Made by a program: the position numbers and the translations under genes. Positions 45,766 to 55,375 of a DNA stretch of 64,000 bases are shown piece by piece. The first letter of the stretch is position 1. Each line of letters starts with the position of its first letter. Source of the DNA: Streptomyces macrolidinus (lineage in GTDB: Bacteria > Actinomycetota > Actinomycetes > Streptomycetales > Streptomycetaceae); contig NZ_JAMWMR010000006.1 of assembly GCF_023887685.1 (NCBI RefSeq), positions 124,001 to 188,000 on the forward strand, given 5' to 3'. Below the pieces are notes generated by a model that did no database searches, was not told the DNA's origin, and worked only from the letters and a program-made list of their open reading frames with translations.

Positions 45766-46914
45766 ATGGGGGCGACGGGCGGGGTGCGTGTGACGGGCGA
45801 GGCCGGGGAGTCGGTGAAGCGCTCGGGGTGGCGTGGAGTCGGGAAGCGGAAGGTGCTGGCAGGCGGTGCGGCGCTTGTGCTGCTCGCCGCGCTCGCCGGT
45901 ACCTGGGCCACCCGGACCTGGCCCTTCACCGCCGACGAGAGCTACTGCTGGGGTGCCTGGCGGGAGAACAGCGGCCCCGAATTCCTCGGCGGCGCGGCCC
46001 TGGACGACGGCAACGGCCGACGCACCGGAACCGAGGAGGCCCCGACCCCGCAGCACCCCACCGGCACCTGCGCGGTCGCCATCGACACCTGGCACTCCTT
46101 CGGTGACGGCGACAAGATCACCACGCGTGTCAAGGTCAATGTCGACTACGGGCCGGTCCCCAAGCCCCTTTCCGAGCGCGCGACTTGGGTCGCCGATCAC
46201 CTCGGGGGCGACGCGCTGCCGCTGCCCGACGGGCTGCCCGGCGTCGTGCACAGCCTCGGCGGCGCCATCGTGCTGCCGAAGCGGTGCGACGCCCCCGACG
46301 GACGGCCGACCGTCGTCACCCTCACCTCCCACGCCACGGACACCTGGAGCAAGGGCACTTCGGCTGGGCAGGTGGGGCTGGGCGGCCCCCGATCGGTAGC
46401 CGCGCTGCTCGTCGCCGCCGCCAACCACGGGATGCAGGCGGCCGGTTGTGAGGCGGGTCGGCCGTACAAGCTCGTCTCGCCGATGCTGCACCTGCCCGAG
46501 AAGGCGGAGAACTTCGTCAGCGACGACATCTGCCGTATCCCCGGCCTCACCGCCGACAAGGCGGTCGGGGACGAACTGGAGTACCAGGTCGGCGCGGTCG
46601 ACCGGGACCTGCAGTCCTGCTCGCTGCGGCTCGAGCGGGGCGAGGGACGGGTCTACGACGGCTTGATGGTGGCGCAGCCCCGGCTGGCGGACCTGCTCGA
46701 CGGAGTGACCGGCGACCGGCCGCCCGCGCCGGGCTGGCGTGGCACGGGCGTGTTCAAGGACGACTACGGCATCGTCCGCGCGGACTGCGCGGGCCGTCCG
46801 GCGACCTTCGTCATGCTCTACATGTCGAGCGAGCGGCAGAAGGCGTTCACCGACGCGGTCACCCAGCGCCTCGGCTGCGCCCCGCTGGCACCCCGGCACA
46901 CCCAACCGTCATGA
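45766..46914 (+). CDS. Membrane-anchored extracytoplasmic protein (first of a paralogous pair)
   Basis: A 382-residue protein with a short basic cytoplasmic N-terminus, one membrane helix (about residues 29-47, GGAALVLLAALAGTWATRTW) and a large extracytoplasmic domain beginning PFTADESYCWGAW, with several cysteines (for example CEAGRPYK, DDICRIPGL). No known family. The next gene overlaps by 4 bp and shares the layout (a helix, then PF-DD-CWDAL), so the two are tandem paralogs. A cell-surface role is likely. Confidence 0.75.
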   Translation: MGATGGVRVTGEAGESVKRSGWRGVGKRKVLAGGAALVLLAALAGTWATRTWPFTADESYCWGAWRENSGPEFLGGAALDDGNGRRTGTEEAPTPQHPTGTCAVAIDTWHSFGDGDKITTRVKVNVDYGPVPKPLSERATWVADHLGGDALPLPDGLPGVVHSLGGAIVLPKRCDAPDGRPTVVTLTSHATDTWSKGTSAGQVGLGGPRSVAALLVAAANHGMQAAGCEAGRPYKLVSPMLHLPEKAENFVSDDICRIPGLTADKAVGDELEYQVGAVDRDLQSCSLRLERGEGRVYDGLMVAQPRLADLLDGVTGDRPPAPGWRGTGVFKDDYGIVRADCAGRPATFVMLYMSSERQKAFTDAVTQRLGCAPLAPRHTQPS

Positions 46915-48155
46915 CCGCCATGAGCAGCAACGAAGTCGGGGGAGACAACCCTGTGTCCGAAGCAGACGACCACCGCCCCGCCGAGGTTCCCGAACCGCCG
47001 CCCGCCTCGCGTGCCTGGTGGCATCCGAGCCGACTGCTGCGCGGCCGGGTACGGCCCGCCGTCGCCACGGCCGTCGTCGGCGTACTGCTCGGCGTCGCCG
47101 GGACGGCCTGGCAGACCGGTACCGGCCCCTTCCGGGACGACCGCACGTGCTGGGACGCGCTCGACACCGGCGACCTGAAGCGCGTCTTCCGCGAACCGGA
47201 CAAGGTCGTCGCCGAAGAGACCGCCGTCCAGTACCGGGACCTGCTCGGTTACTCGGGCGTGTGCCGGATGAGCACGGGGCGCGGCGCGGTCACCGTGAAC
47301 GTGCACCAGCTCGACGAGCACTACGACGGCCTCGGCCGCTGGGGCACCGAGTTCCTGGCGCCCCGGCTGGTCCCGATGGGCGGCGGGCTGCTCGGCATGG
47401 CCTCCGACACGCGCGCCTGGCTGGCCCTTCCGGAAGGCTGTGTCGGCAGGCCTTCGGGGCTCGACGGCCCCACCGTGGTCGACATCGACACCGGATGGAC
47501 CGTCCAGGACCGCGAGGTCGACAAGAAGGAGCGGGCCGGGCTGACCCACATGGTGGTGAAGCTGGTCAACCGGATCATCGACCAGGAGGGGTGCAGCGGC
47601 ACCGTCGTGGATCCCTCGGACCGTCTCCCGGCCGCCGACGACATCCGGGCCGAGGACCGCCCCGACGCCGTATGCGGCATCAAGGGCCTGACCTTCCCGG
47701 CGCGGTCCGAGGACGACACCGACGCAAGCGGCGGCAAGAAGGGCGGCAAGAGGGGCGGCAAGGACCGTACGGACGACTCGGCGGACTGGTCGCGCGTCCA
47801 GGTCACCCCGGACGGCGGCCCGGTACGCGCCTGCGACCACATCCGGGTGGGCAGCACGGGGCTGCGTCTGATGACGGTCTCGGACCCCCGGCTCGCTGCC
47901 CTCTTCGAGCGCTCCCGCAGCGAGTACGGCACCCCGCTGAAGGGCGCCCGCGGCAGCAGCGGGTCGCTCTCCGCACGGAACGGTGTCTTCTGGGCGAGCT
48001 GCCAGACCGGGGACGTCGCCTTCGTGGCCCGTAACACCGAGTGGGACTCCAGCGCGCTGCTGCACACGGTCTTCCCCCGCTACATCGAGGCGGAGGCCAT
48101 CCGCGTCGGGTGCGGCACGCTGAAGGTCACGACCGGGACGTCCGAAGGGAGTTAG
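46911..48155 (+). CDS. Membrane-anchored extracytoplasmic protein (second of a paralogous pair)
   Basis: A 414-residue protein: a proline-rich cytoplasmic N-terminus, one helix (AVATAVVGVLLGVAGTAWQT), then TGPFRDDRTCWDALDTGDLK and a cysteine-containing extracytoplasmic domain with a low-complexity Gly/Lys stretch (GGKKGGKRGGKD). It starts inside the stop of the preceding gene (ATGA). Function unknown; probably acts with its paralog. Confidence 0.75.
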   Translation: MTAMSSNEVGGDNPVSEADDHRPAEVPEPPPASRAWWHPSRLLRGRVRPAVATAVVGVLLGVAGTAWQTGTGPFRDDRTCWDALDTGDLKRVFREPDKVVAEETAVQYRDLLGYSGVCRMSTGRGAVTVNVHQLDEHYDGLGRWGTEFLAPRLVPMGGGLLGMASDTRAWLALPEGCVGRPSGLDGPTVVDIDTGWTVQDREVDKKERAGLTHMVVKLVNRIIDQEGCSGTVVDPSDRLPAADDIRAEDRPDAVCGIKGLTFPARSEDDTDASGGKKGGKRGGKDRTDDSADWSRVQVTPDGGPVRACDHIRVGSTGLRLMTVSDPRLAALFERSRSEYGTPLKGARGSSGSLSARNGVFWASCQTGDVAFVARNTEWDSSALLHTVFPRYIEAEAIRVGCGTLKVTTGTSEGS

Positions 48156-48281
48156 CTCGCGCAGCCAGGTCGCGCGCCGACCGTGGACTTCGAGCTGATC
48201 GGCACCGAGAATGACCGTCCGGCGAGGCGATGTCGCCTTCGGGTCCGACATCGCCGTGAGCGAGCGCGCGAGGAGATCGGT

Positions 48282-48773
48282 ATGTCGTACCCGAAGCAGC
48301 TCTTCCACGGGGACAAGGGCGAGGTCAACGCCCGGCTGTGGAAGGGCGACTCCGCGCCCGACCTGGAGATCGGCACCCGCTCGAAGGTGCACTACCTCGC
48401 CACCGGCGCGTCCACGGGCGGGCAGTACGGGCTCTACCGATGGGACATGGGTGCGGAGCCCGGCAGCGGGCCGGGCGCGCACTTCCACCGGACGATGTCG
48501 GAGTCGTTCTTCGTCCTGTCCGGCACGGTCGGCCTGTTCGACGGCGACCGTTGGGTCAACGCCACGCCCGGCGACTTCCTGTTCGTCCCGCCGGGCGGCG
48601 TCCACGCCTTCGACAACCCGGAGGGGCCCGCGTCGATGCTGGTCCTGTTCGCTCCCGGGGCCCCGCGCGAGGCCTACTTCGAGGAACTCGCCGAGATCGT
48701 GGCGAGCGGACGCCGACTCAGCGAGGAGGAGTGGACCGACCTGTACCACCGCCACGACCAGTACATGGTCTAG
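48282..48773 (+). CDS. Cupin domain protein
   Basis: A 163-residue single cupin. Metal-binding motifs are GPGAHFHRTMSESFFVLSG (HxH..E) and VPPGGVHAFDNPE. ATG 48282 follows AGGAG. Distantly related in arrangement to MomA-type cupins (similar C-terminal YFEELAEIVASG), but no pathway partner is adjacent. Confidence 0.8.
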   Translation: MSYPKQLFHGDKGEVNARLWKGDSAPDLEIGTRSKVHYLATGASTGGQYGLYRWDMGAEPGSGPGAHFHRTMSESFFVLSGTVGLFDGDRWVNATPGDFLFVPPGGVHAFDNPEGPASMLVLFAPGAPREAYFEELAEIVASGRRLSEEEWTDLYHRHDQYMV

Positions 48774-48955
48774 GGCCCGGGACGCCAGCGATACGGAAAT
48801 CGGTTGCCGCCCCTGTCGGGGTCCACTAGCGTGACTCCCATGGGAACTCTGTGATCATCCCCCGCCCGACCGCGTAGAGCCTCGCTCCGCCGTCGTGGCG
48901 TCTCGGTGTACTCGATTCCGTTTCGATCGGCACGTCCGAGAACAGGGGTTGTCGC

Positions 48956-50628
48956 ATGCCCGCGCCCTCTTCCTCCACCACCCCCTCCTCCGCTTCCCAA
49001 CTCTCCCTGCACGGCGTCACCAAGCGCTACGACGAGCGCACCGGTGCTCGACCAGTGCACCTTCTCTCTCGCCCCCGGCGAGAAGGCAGGCGCCATCGGC
49101 GACAACGGGTCAGGCAAATCAACCCTGTTGCGCCTGCTCGCCGGTGAAGAGCAGTCCGACAGCGGCGAAGTGACCGTCACCGCTCCCGGCGGCATCGGCT
49201 ACCTCGCCCAGACCCTCGCGCTGCCCTCCGACGCCGTGGTCCAGGACGCCGTCGACCTCGCCCTCGCCGAACTGCGCGCCCTCGAAGCGGACTTGCGCCG
49301 CACCGAGGCCGCTCTCGGGCAGACCGCCTCCGGTGCCGACCTCACGGCCACCCTCGCGACGTACGCGCGGCTGACCGAACAGTACGAGGCGCGCGACGGA
49401 TACCGTGCCGACGTCCGCGTCGACGCCGCCCTCCATGGGCTCGGCCTGCCCTCGCTCGACCGGCGGCGACGCCTCGGCACCCTGTCCGGTGGCGAACGCT
49501 CACGGCTCGCACTCGCCGCCACGCTCGCCTCCCAGCCCGAACTCCTCCTTCTCGACGAACCCACCAACGACCTCGACGACCAGTCCGTGGGCTGGCTCGA
49601 AGACCATCTGCGCGCCCACCGCGGCACCGTCGTCGCCGTCACCCACGACCGCGTCTTCCTCGAACGCCTCACCACGACCGTCCTGGAGATCGACGCCGGA
49701 CGTGTCTCCCGGCACGGCGACGGGTACGCGGGCTATCTCGCGGCCAAGGCGGCCGAACGCCGCCGTCGCCGACTCCAGTACGACACATGGCGCGAGGAAC
49801 TCGAGCGCAGTCGCCGCCTGGCCCGCTCTCACGCCGACCGACTGGACGCCATCCCGCGCAAGATGGAGAAGGCCGTCTTCGGCGACGGGGCCTTCCGTGC
49901 CCGCGGACGCGTGCACGGCGCCATGAGCCGCATCCGCAACGCCAAGGAACGCGTCGAACGCCTCACCGCCCACCCCGTCGCCCCGCCGCCGGACCCACTG
50001 AAGTTCACCGCGCGGATCACCACCGCGGGGGACAGCACGACGACCGAGCCGGCCGTCACGCTCGACGGCGTGGTCGTCGACGGACGCCTGCGGTTGCCCG
50101 AACTGCGTATCGCGCCTTCCGAACGGCTGCTCGTCACCGGCCCCAACGGGGCAGGCAAGTCAACCCTGTTGTGGGTGCTCGCCGGTGAACTCCCGCCGGA
50201 CTCCGGCACGGTGTGCGTCCCCGGGCGCGTCGGACACCTGCGGCAGGAGGAGACCCCCTGGCCGTCCGGTAGCACCGTGCTCCAGGCCTACGCCCAGGGA
50301 CGCCCCGGCGACCGCGACGAACACGCCGACCGGCTGCTGTCCCTCGGCCTGTTCGAGCCCGACGCCCTGCGCCTGCGGATCGGTGAACTCTCGTACGGTC
50401 AACGGCGGCGCATCGAACTGGCCCGGCTGGTGACCGAACCGGTGGATCTGCTCCTGCTCGACGAGCCGACCAACCACCTCTCGCCCGCCCTCGTGGAGGA
50501 ACTGGAGGAGGCCCTGACCGGCTACGAGGGCGCGCTGGTGCTCGTGACAGCACGACCGCCGTATGCGGTCCGAGTTCACGGGGTCCCATCTGGAGCTGTA
50601 CGAGGGAGCTGCCGCCCTGGACCGGTGA
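48956..50628 (+). pseudogene. ABC-F ATPase gene with two apparent frameshifts
   Basis: The gene encodes both nucleotide-binding domains of an ABC-F protein: GDNGSGKSTLLRLLAG, LSGGERSRLA and LLDEPTNDLDD, then GPNGAGKSTLL and LSYGQRRRIELA with LLLDEPTNHLS. The long linker in between (QYDTWREELERSRRLARSHA) fits ribosome-protection ABC-F proteins. The N-terminus (MPAPSSSTTPSSASQLSLHG) reads in one frame up to 49043, where an extra G shifts into the main frame. A second extra G at about 50550 cuts off the natural C-terminus RRMRSEFTGSHLELYEGA. Either a broken resistance gene or sequence error. Confidence 0.8.
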
Positions 50629-50711
50629 GCCGCCACACCCCGGCTCCCGCGGTCCCCACGTTCGGCGCAGTGCCTCTTCCCCGGCGAGCAGTCGCCCGAC
50701 CGGCGCCGTAC

Positions 50712-50895
50712 CGCCGATCCGGTCGGGGCAGGGGAGTGGCTCGTCGCCGATCCGGAGCGCGCCGCCACCTGCAAGCGGGCCCGCGGCAAGGGCAGGTGCG
50801 TACGCTTCGCCTGGCGCGAGGCGACCGAACTGGTGGCGGCGGCGCAGGTGCACACGGTCCAGCGGTACGACCAGGACCGGATCCCACCCCGCCGA
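50712..50895 (+). pseudogene. narG (nitrate reductase alpha) fragment
   Basis: About 60 codons in a frame with no start read DPVGAGEWLVADPERAATCK, RARGKGRCVRFAWREATELV and AAAQVHTVQRYDQDRI, which matches the N-terminal region of respiratory nitrate reductase NarG (DPERA..KRARGKGG..R.SW.EA.EIVAAAHVHTI..YG.DR). The rest of narG and the other nar genes are absent. A relic of a lost nar locus; the small cupin just downstream may have belonged to it. Confidence 0.7.
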
Positions 50896-50965
50896 ACCCG
50901 GCACCAGCGAACGCCGCCGGCGTCGTATCGGCATCCGCTACTGACACAGGAGGCACACCACCGCC

Positions 50966-51298
50966 ATGCAGAAGTTCTCCCTCGACGCCCGCGTCCGCGA
51001 ACACCTGGAACGGGCCGCCGCGTCCCCTACCGGCCGTAGCGCCGAAACCCTCTACGGCGGCCACGAGCACACCCTGCGCCAGACCCTCATCGCCCTGCGC
51101 GCCGACACCGCTCTGGCCGAACACGAGAACCCCGGCGAGGCGACGCTGCTGGTGCTGCGCGGCCGGGTGCGGCTGCGCAGCGGCGACGACGCGTGGGAGG
51201 GCATGGCCGGGGACCTGCTCCTCGTGCCGCCCGCCCGCCACAGCCTGGAGGCCCTCGAAGACTCCGCCGCCCTGCTGACGGTCGCCAAGGCCGCCTGA
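50966..51298 (+). CDS. Small cupin protein
   Basis: A 110-residue protein with a degenerate cupin core: ALAEHENPGEATLLVLRGRV, then GDLLLVPPARHSLEALED. It has an excellent ribosome site (GGAGG, about 13 nt upstream) and an intact frame. It lies directly after the narG relic. The metal ligands are incomplete. Confidence 0.75.
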   Translation: MQKFSLDARVREHLERAAASPTGRSAETLYGGHEHTLRQTLIALRADTALAEHENPGEATLLVLRGRVRLRSGDDAWEGMAGDLLLVPPARHSLEALEDSAALLTVAKAA

Positions 51299-51408
51299 CC
51301 CACACGGCGTTCGCCGTCGGCTCGCGGCCCCGCGCCACCGGGCCGACGGCTAGGATCCCGTCCTGAACCGGCCCCCCTGAGGGGTACGCAACGGACGGAT
51401 CACCCGCG

Positions 51409-51819
51409 ATGACTGACCCTCACACCCCCGCCCCCGACCCCGGCAACCCGGCCCCCGTGCCGCGCCTGCTGTGCGACACCCGGGCCCTCGCCGAACTCCC
51501 CGACGCCCCGGCCGGAGCCCTGTGGAAGCTGGCCGAGTCCGGGCGCCAGCTCGACGCCAACGTCGTGCATCTGCCGGCCGGGCACCAGGTCGACACCCAC
51601 ACCGAGCCGGACCTCGACGTCCTCCTGCTCGTCCTGTCCGGCGACGGCACGCTGACCGCGCAGGACGACCCTCGACAGATGAGCGAGGGCGCCCTGCTCT
51701 GGCTGCCGCACGGTTCCACCCGGAGCCTGGCCGCGGGAGAACACGGCATGTCCTACCTCACCGTCCACCGACGCCGCCCCGGCATGCAGATCCGCTCGCG
51801 CCGGGAGGCGACCGGCTGA
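51409..51819 (+). CDS. Cupin-like protein
   Basis: A 136-residue protein reading VVHLPAGHQVDTHTEPDLDV (HxE-type metal site), then LLLVLSGDGTLTAQDD and ALLWLPHGSTRSLA. A cupin fold is likely, with unknown ligand. Pro-rich N-terminus. Intact frame, separate from the preceding cupin by 110 bp. Confidence 0.75.
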   Translation: MTDPHTPAPDPGNPAPVPRLLCDTRALAELPDAPAGALWKLAESGRQLDANVVHLPAGHQVDTHTEPDLDVLLLVLSGDGTLTAQDDPRQMSEGALLWLPHGSTRSLAAGEHGMSYLTVHRRRPGMQIRSRREATG

Positions 51820-51952
51820 AGCAGTGTGGCCAGGGGCGCGGGGGTGTATCTGCGTACACCCCCGTTCGGCACCCAGGTGGCAGTCCCCGCGACCTCCCCG
51901 ACCGGCATCGTCGAAGGCGATGGATCCGGTTCCACCGAAGGGGGTTCGCGCC

Positions 51953-52814
51953 ATGCGGCACGACAGGGACAAGTACGACAGAGACAAGCACGGAACGGAC
52001 CGGCGCGCCAAGGTCAAGTGGGTGGCTCCCACAGGGGTGTTCCTCGCCGTCGCGTTCGTAGGGGCGGGACTTCTGGGCCTGGTGCAGCCCGCCCTCGGAG
52101 TTCCTGACGAGATCATCGAGCTGCCCCAGTTCGGACCCGCCCTCGGTGTCCTGGTCGTGGCGGCGGTGTGGCCCATGCGGATCCGGTCGCTGCTGGTGCT
52201 CCGAGGCGCGACGCCGCCGTCGGGCGACGCACGTCGGGCGAGCCGGGACGTCGCCTCCTGGGCGTTGCTCGCCACGGCCGTCGGGATCATCGCGCTCGCG
52301 ACGGGCGCGTACGCCCTGCTCAGCGGTGACGGTCGGGTCGGACCCGAGGACACTGGCCCACCCCTTCGTCCTGATCGCCGCCGCCCAACTGGTCGGCGCG
52401 TGCGGCGAGGAGATCGGCTGGCGGTGTCTGCTCCAGCCCGTGTTGCAGACCCGGTTCCGTCCCCTGGCGGCGTCGGTCGTGGTGGGCGTGGTGTGGGGTC
52501 TGTGGCATGTGCAGGTCCTCGGTCGCGCTCCGGCGTACGCGGCCGGGTTCGTGCTGGCCGCGACAGCGATGTCGGTGATCCTGGGGCTCGGGCTGGACCG
52601 GGTCCGGGGGAACCGGCTGCTCCTCGCGGGCGGCTTCCACGCCCTGGTGAACCTGGGCATGCTCCTGTCCATGGACGAGGAGTCGGGCACGGTGCTGCCC
52701 ATGGTGCTCTTCGGACTGGCCGCCCTGACGGCGGCGGTGCCCTGGGTGGTGGCGGCGCGGACCAGGGCGGCGAGAGTGCGTACCGGGCGCCGCGACGGGG
52801 CGAACATTGCCTGA
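51953..52814 (+). pseudogene. CPBP intramembrane protease gene, apparently frameshifted
   Basis: The first frame (from MRHDRDKYDRD at 51953) encodes the N-terminal helices (APTGVFLAVAFVGAGLLGLV). At about 52340-52350 the reading moves to another frame that carries the CPBP (Abi/CAAX-type) motifs GACGEEIGWRCLLQPVL, VGVVWGLWHVQVLG and LAGGFHALVNLGMLL. The two parts make one complete protease with an extra base in the middle. Family members cleave within membranes and often protect against bacteriocins. May be sequence error. Confidence 0.75.
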
Positions 52815-52957
52815 CGCGGCACTAGGATCCCGATCCGGGGCGCTGACCGCGCCGACCGGCTGAGCAGGGGGAACGGCGAAGGCATGGCTGTGGGCGGACG
52901 GCTTCCGGACGGCACCGCACGGTCCGCGGTGCCCGACGGGCGCTGGCCCGGTGTCAG

Positions 52958-54190
52958 GTGCTGAGCCTGGAGGGTCTCGCCGTGTTCGGTGCCGCGAGCC
53001 TGGTGGTGGGCGCGCTGCTCCTGGTCCCGCTCGGCGCCGGTCTCTGGCTGCTGCCGCCCGCGGCAGCGGTCCTGCGCCGCACCTCCGACCGGTGCCGGAC
53101 CCGTCTCACTCGCTGGACCGGCGCCCCGGTCGGCCCGCCCGAGCCCCTGCCCCGCGTATCGTCCGGGCGGACCGGGTCCGTGGGGCGGGCCTGTCGGCGG
53201 AGCGCCGCGGTCCTCGGCGACGACGGCTTCGGGCGGGACCTGCGCTGGGCCTTGCTGGAACCCGTCACCGGCGCCCTGCTGGTCACGCTGCCGCTCGTAC
53301 TGGTCGTGCACGGGGTGTTCGGCGCACTGGTGCAGCCGTTCCTGTGGCGGCGGCTCGGTGACGACTACTGGTTCGCGTTCGTGCCGGTCCGCTCCACCCG
53401 GACGATGCTCGTCGCACTGGCCCTCGCGCTCGTGTTCCTGGCGGCGGGCGTACGGTTCGCCCCCGTAGCGCTGCGTCTGCACGCACGGCAGGCCCGCCGT
53501 CTGCTGGCCGTGCCGCCCACCGTCGAACTGTCCCGGCGCGTGGCCCGGCTCACTGAGACCCGGGCCGAGGCGATGGACGTGCACGCGGCCGAACTGCACC
53601 GTATCGAGCGCGACTTGCACGACGGAGCCCAGGCCCGTCTGGTCGCTCTCGGTATGACGCTGGACCGGGCCACCCTGCTGCTGTCGAGCGAACCCGACGC
53701 TGCTCGCGCGCTGTTGCTGGATGTGCGCGAGGCGTCCGAGCGGGCACTCCAGGATCTGCGGGAGCTCGTCCGGGGCATCCGTCCGCCGATCCTCGCCGAC
53801 CGCGGACTCGGCGACGCCCTGCGGTCGTTGGCGCTGGACAGCCTCCTCGACGTGCGGGTGGACGTGCGGTTGCCCGCCCGGCTTCCGGCGCCCGTCGAGT
53901 CCGCCGCCTACTTCGCCGTGGCCGAACTCCTCGCCAACGCGGGCAAACACGCGGGCGCCGACGAGATACGGGTGACGGCCGCGCACGACGGCGCCCGGCT
54001 GCGCGTCACGGTCGCCGACGACGGGAAGGGCGGCGCGGACCCGGCGGGCGGGACCGGACTGCTGGGCGTACAACGGAGGTTGGGTACCTTCGATGGCACC
54101 GTCGCCGTGCACAGCCCGCCCGGCGGACCGACCATCGTGACCCTGGAGATTCCGTGCGCGTCGTCCTCGCCGAAGACCTCTTCCTCCTGA
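52958..54190 (+). CDS. DesK/NarX-type sensor histidine kinase
   Basis: A 410-residue kinase: several N-terminal membrane helices (LVTLPLVLVVHGVFGALVQP; ALALALVFLAAGVRFAPVAL), then the HisKA_3 phospho-acceptor HRIERDLHDGAQARLVALGM, and a HATPase domain with LLANAGKHAGADEI and VADDGKGGADPAGGTGLLGV. GTG start at 52958. It overlaps the response regulator gene by 37 bp, a typical two-component pair. Confidence 0.88.
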   Translation: MLSLEGLAVFGAASLVVGALLLVPLGAGLWLLPPAAAVLRRTSDRCRTRLTRWTGAPVGPPEPLPRVSSGRTGSVGRACRRSAAVLGDDGFGRDLRWALLEPVTGALLVTLPLVLVVHGVFGALVQPFLWRRLGDDYWFAFVPVRSTRTMLVALALALVFLAAGVRFAPVALRLHARQARRLLAVPPTVELSRRVARLTETRAEAMDVHAAELHRIERDLHDGAQARLVALGMTLDRATLLLSSEPDAARALLLDVREASERALQDLRELVRGIRPPILADRGLGDALRSLALDSLLDVRVDVRLPARLPAPVESAAYFAVAELLANAGKHAGADEIRVTAAHDGARLRVTVADDGKGGADPAGGTGLLGVQRRLGTFDGTVAVHSPPGGPTIVTLEIPCASSSPKTSSS

Positions 54191-54795
54191 GGGACGGGCT
54201 GGAACGTACCCTGCGCGAACACGGTTGCGAGGTGGTCGCGGTCGACAACGCCCCCGCGCTGCGACAGGCCCTGCGCGAGGAACACCTCGACGTGGCGGTG
54301 GTCGACATCCGCCTGCCGCCGACCTTCACCGACGAGGGCCTCAAGGCCGCCATCGAGGCGCGCCGTGACCGACCGGGCCTGCCCGTGCTCATCCTGTCCC
54401 AGTACGTCGAGCAGTTGTACGTCCACGAGTTGCTGGCCTCGGGCGACGGCGCCGTCGGCTATCTGCTCAAGGACCGGGTCACCCGCACCGAACAGTTCCT
54501 CGACGCGGTCCGCGCGGTCGCCTCCGGCGGCACGGTCATGGACCCGCAGGCCATCGCCAGGCTGCTGACGCGCAGCGAGCACGGGGACGCATCGGCGGGC
54601 TCACCCCGCGCGAACACGACGTGCTGAAGCTCATGGCCGAGGCCCGGTCGAACGCGGCGATCGGGCGCGCCCTGCACATCAGCGGGAGCGCGGTGGCCAA
54701 GCACATCGCGGCGATCTTCGGCAAGTTGGGGATCGAGGCGTCGGACGACGACAACCGGCGGGTGCGGGCCGTGCCGGCGTATCTCAAGGGGTGAC
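54154..54795 (+). pseudogene. LuxR-type response regulator, frameshifted before its HTH
   Basis: The receiver domain is intact (VVLAEDLFLLRDGLERTLRE, phospho-acceptor Asp in VAVVDIRLPP, LLKDRVTRTEQFLDAVRAVA). At about 54590 one base appears to be missing: the annotated-type frame ends after GDASAGSPRANTTC, while the next frame continues with IGGLTPREHDVLKLMAEARS, ALHISGSAVAKHIAAIFGKL and ends at 54795, giving the LuxR DNA-binding domain. If real, the protein cannot bind DNA and the pair is disabled. Confidence 0.75.
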
Positions 54796-54839
54796 GGGGC
54801 CCGGCGAGTGTCGGCGCCGCTGTCGATAGGGTGGTTCCC

Positions 54840-55280
54840 ATGGAACCGGTGGTGGTCAGTGCGTGTCTGACGGGTGTGCCCTGTCGGTACAACGGGCGCG
54901 TGGTGGAGTCGGAGCGGGGGAGGGCGCTGGCCGCCGAGGGGAGCGCGGTCGTGTTCTGCCCCGAGGTGGCGGGCGGTCTGTCCACCCCGCGTGAACCGGC
55001 CGAGATCGTCGGCGGGGACGGCGAGGACGTGCTGGAGGGCCGCGCGAGGGTGGTCGACATCACGGGCGTGGACTGCACCGAGCAGTTCCTCGACGGCGCG
55101 CGTCAGGTGCTGGACGCCGCCCGTGCCGCCGGGGCCCGCAAGGCGGTCCTGATGGCCCGCAGCCCGTCGTGCGGGTGCGGACAGATCTACGACGGTACGT
55201 TCAGCGGCACCCTGCGCCCCGGGGACGGTGTGGCGGCGGCGCTGCTGCGGCGCCACGGCATCGAGGTGGACCCGGCCTGA
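54840..55280 (+). CDS. DUF523 family protein
   Basis: A 146-residue protein with conserved cysteines: VSACLTGVPCRYNG, FCPEVAGGLSTPREPAEI and LMARSPSCGCGQIYDGTF. Matches DUF523; the Cys pattern suggests Fe-S or thiol chemistry but function is unknown. ATG 54840 preferred over a GTG 9 bp upstream. Confidence 0.85.
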   Translation: MEPVVVSACLTGVPCRYNGRVVESERGRALAAEGSAVVFCPEVAGGLSTPREPAEIVGGDGEDVLEGRARVVDITGVDCTEQFLDGARQVLDAARAAGARKAVLMARSPSCGCGQIYDGTFSGTLRPGDGVAAALLRRHGIEVDPA

Positions 55281-55326
55281 CGGAGTGTCAACTCCCCGGT
55301 CAACTCCCCCTTTCCTGGCGGGCGTT

Positions 55327-55364
55327 GGCCCGGCGCCGCTCTCCGTCGAGCAGGGCGCCGGGCC
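55327..55364. terminator. Inverted repeat between DUF523 and NUDIX-like gene
   Basis: GGCCCGGCGCC (55327-55337) and GGCGCCGGGCC (55354-55364), an 11-bp perfect dyad located between two convergent genes; probably a shared terminator. Confidence 0.7.
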
Positions 55365-55375
55365 GGACGCAGCGG

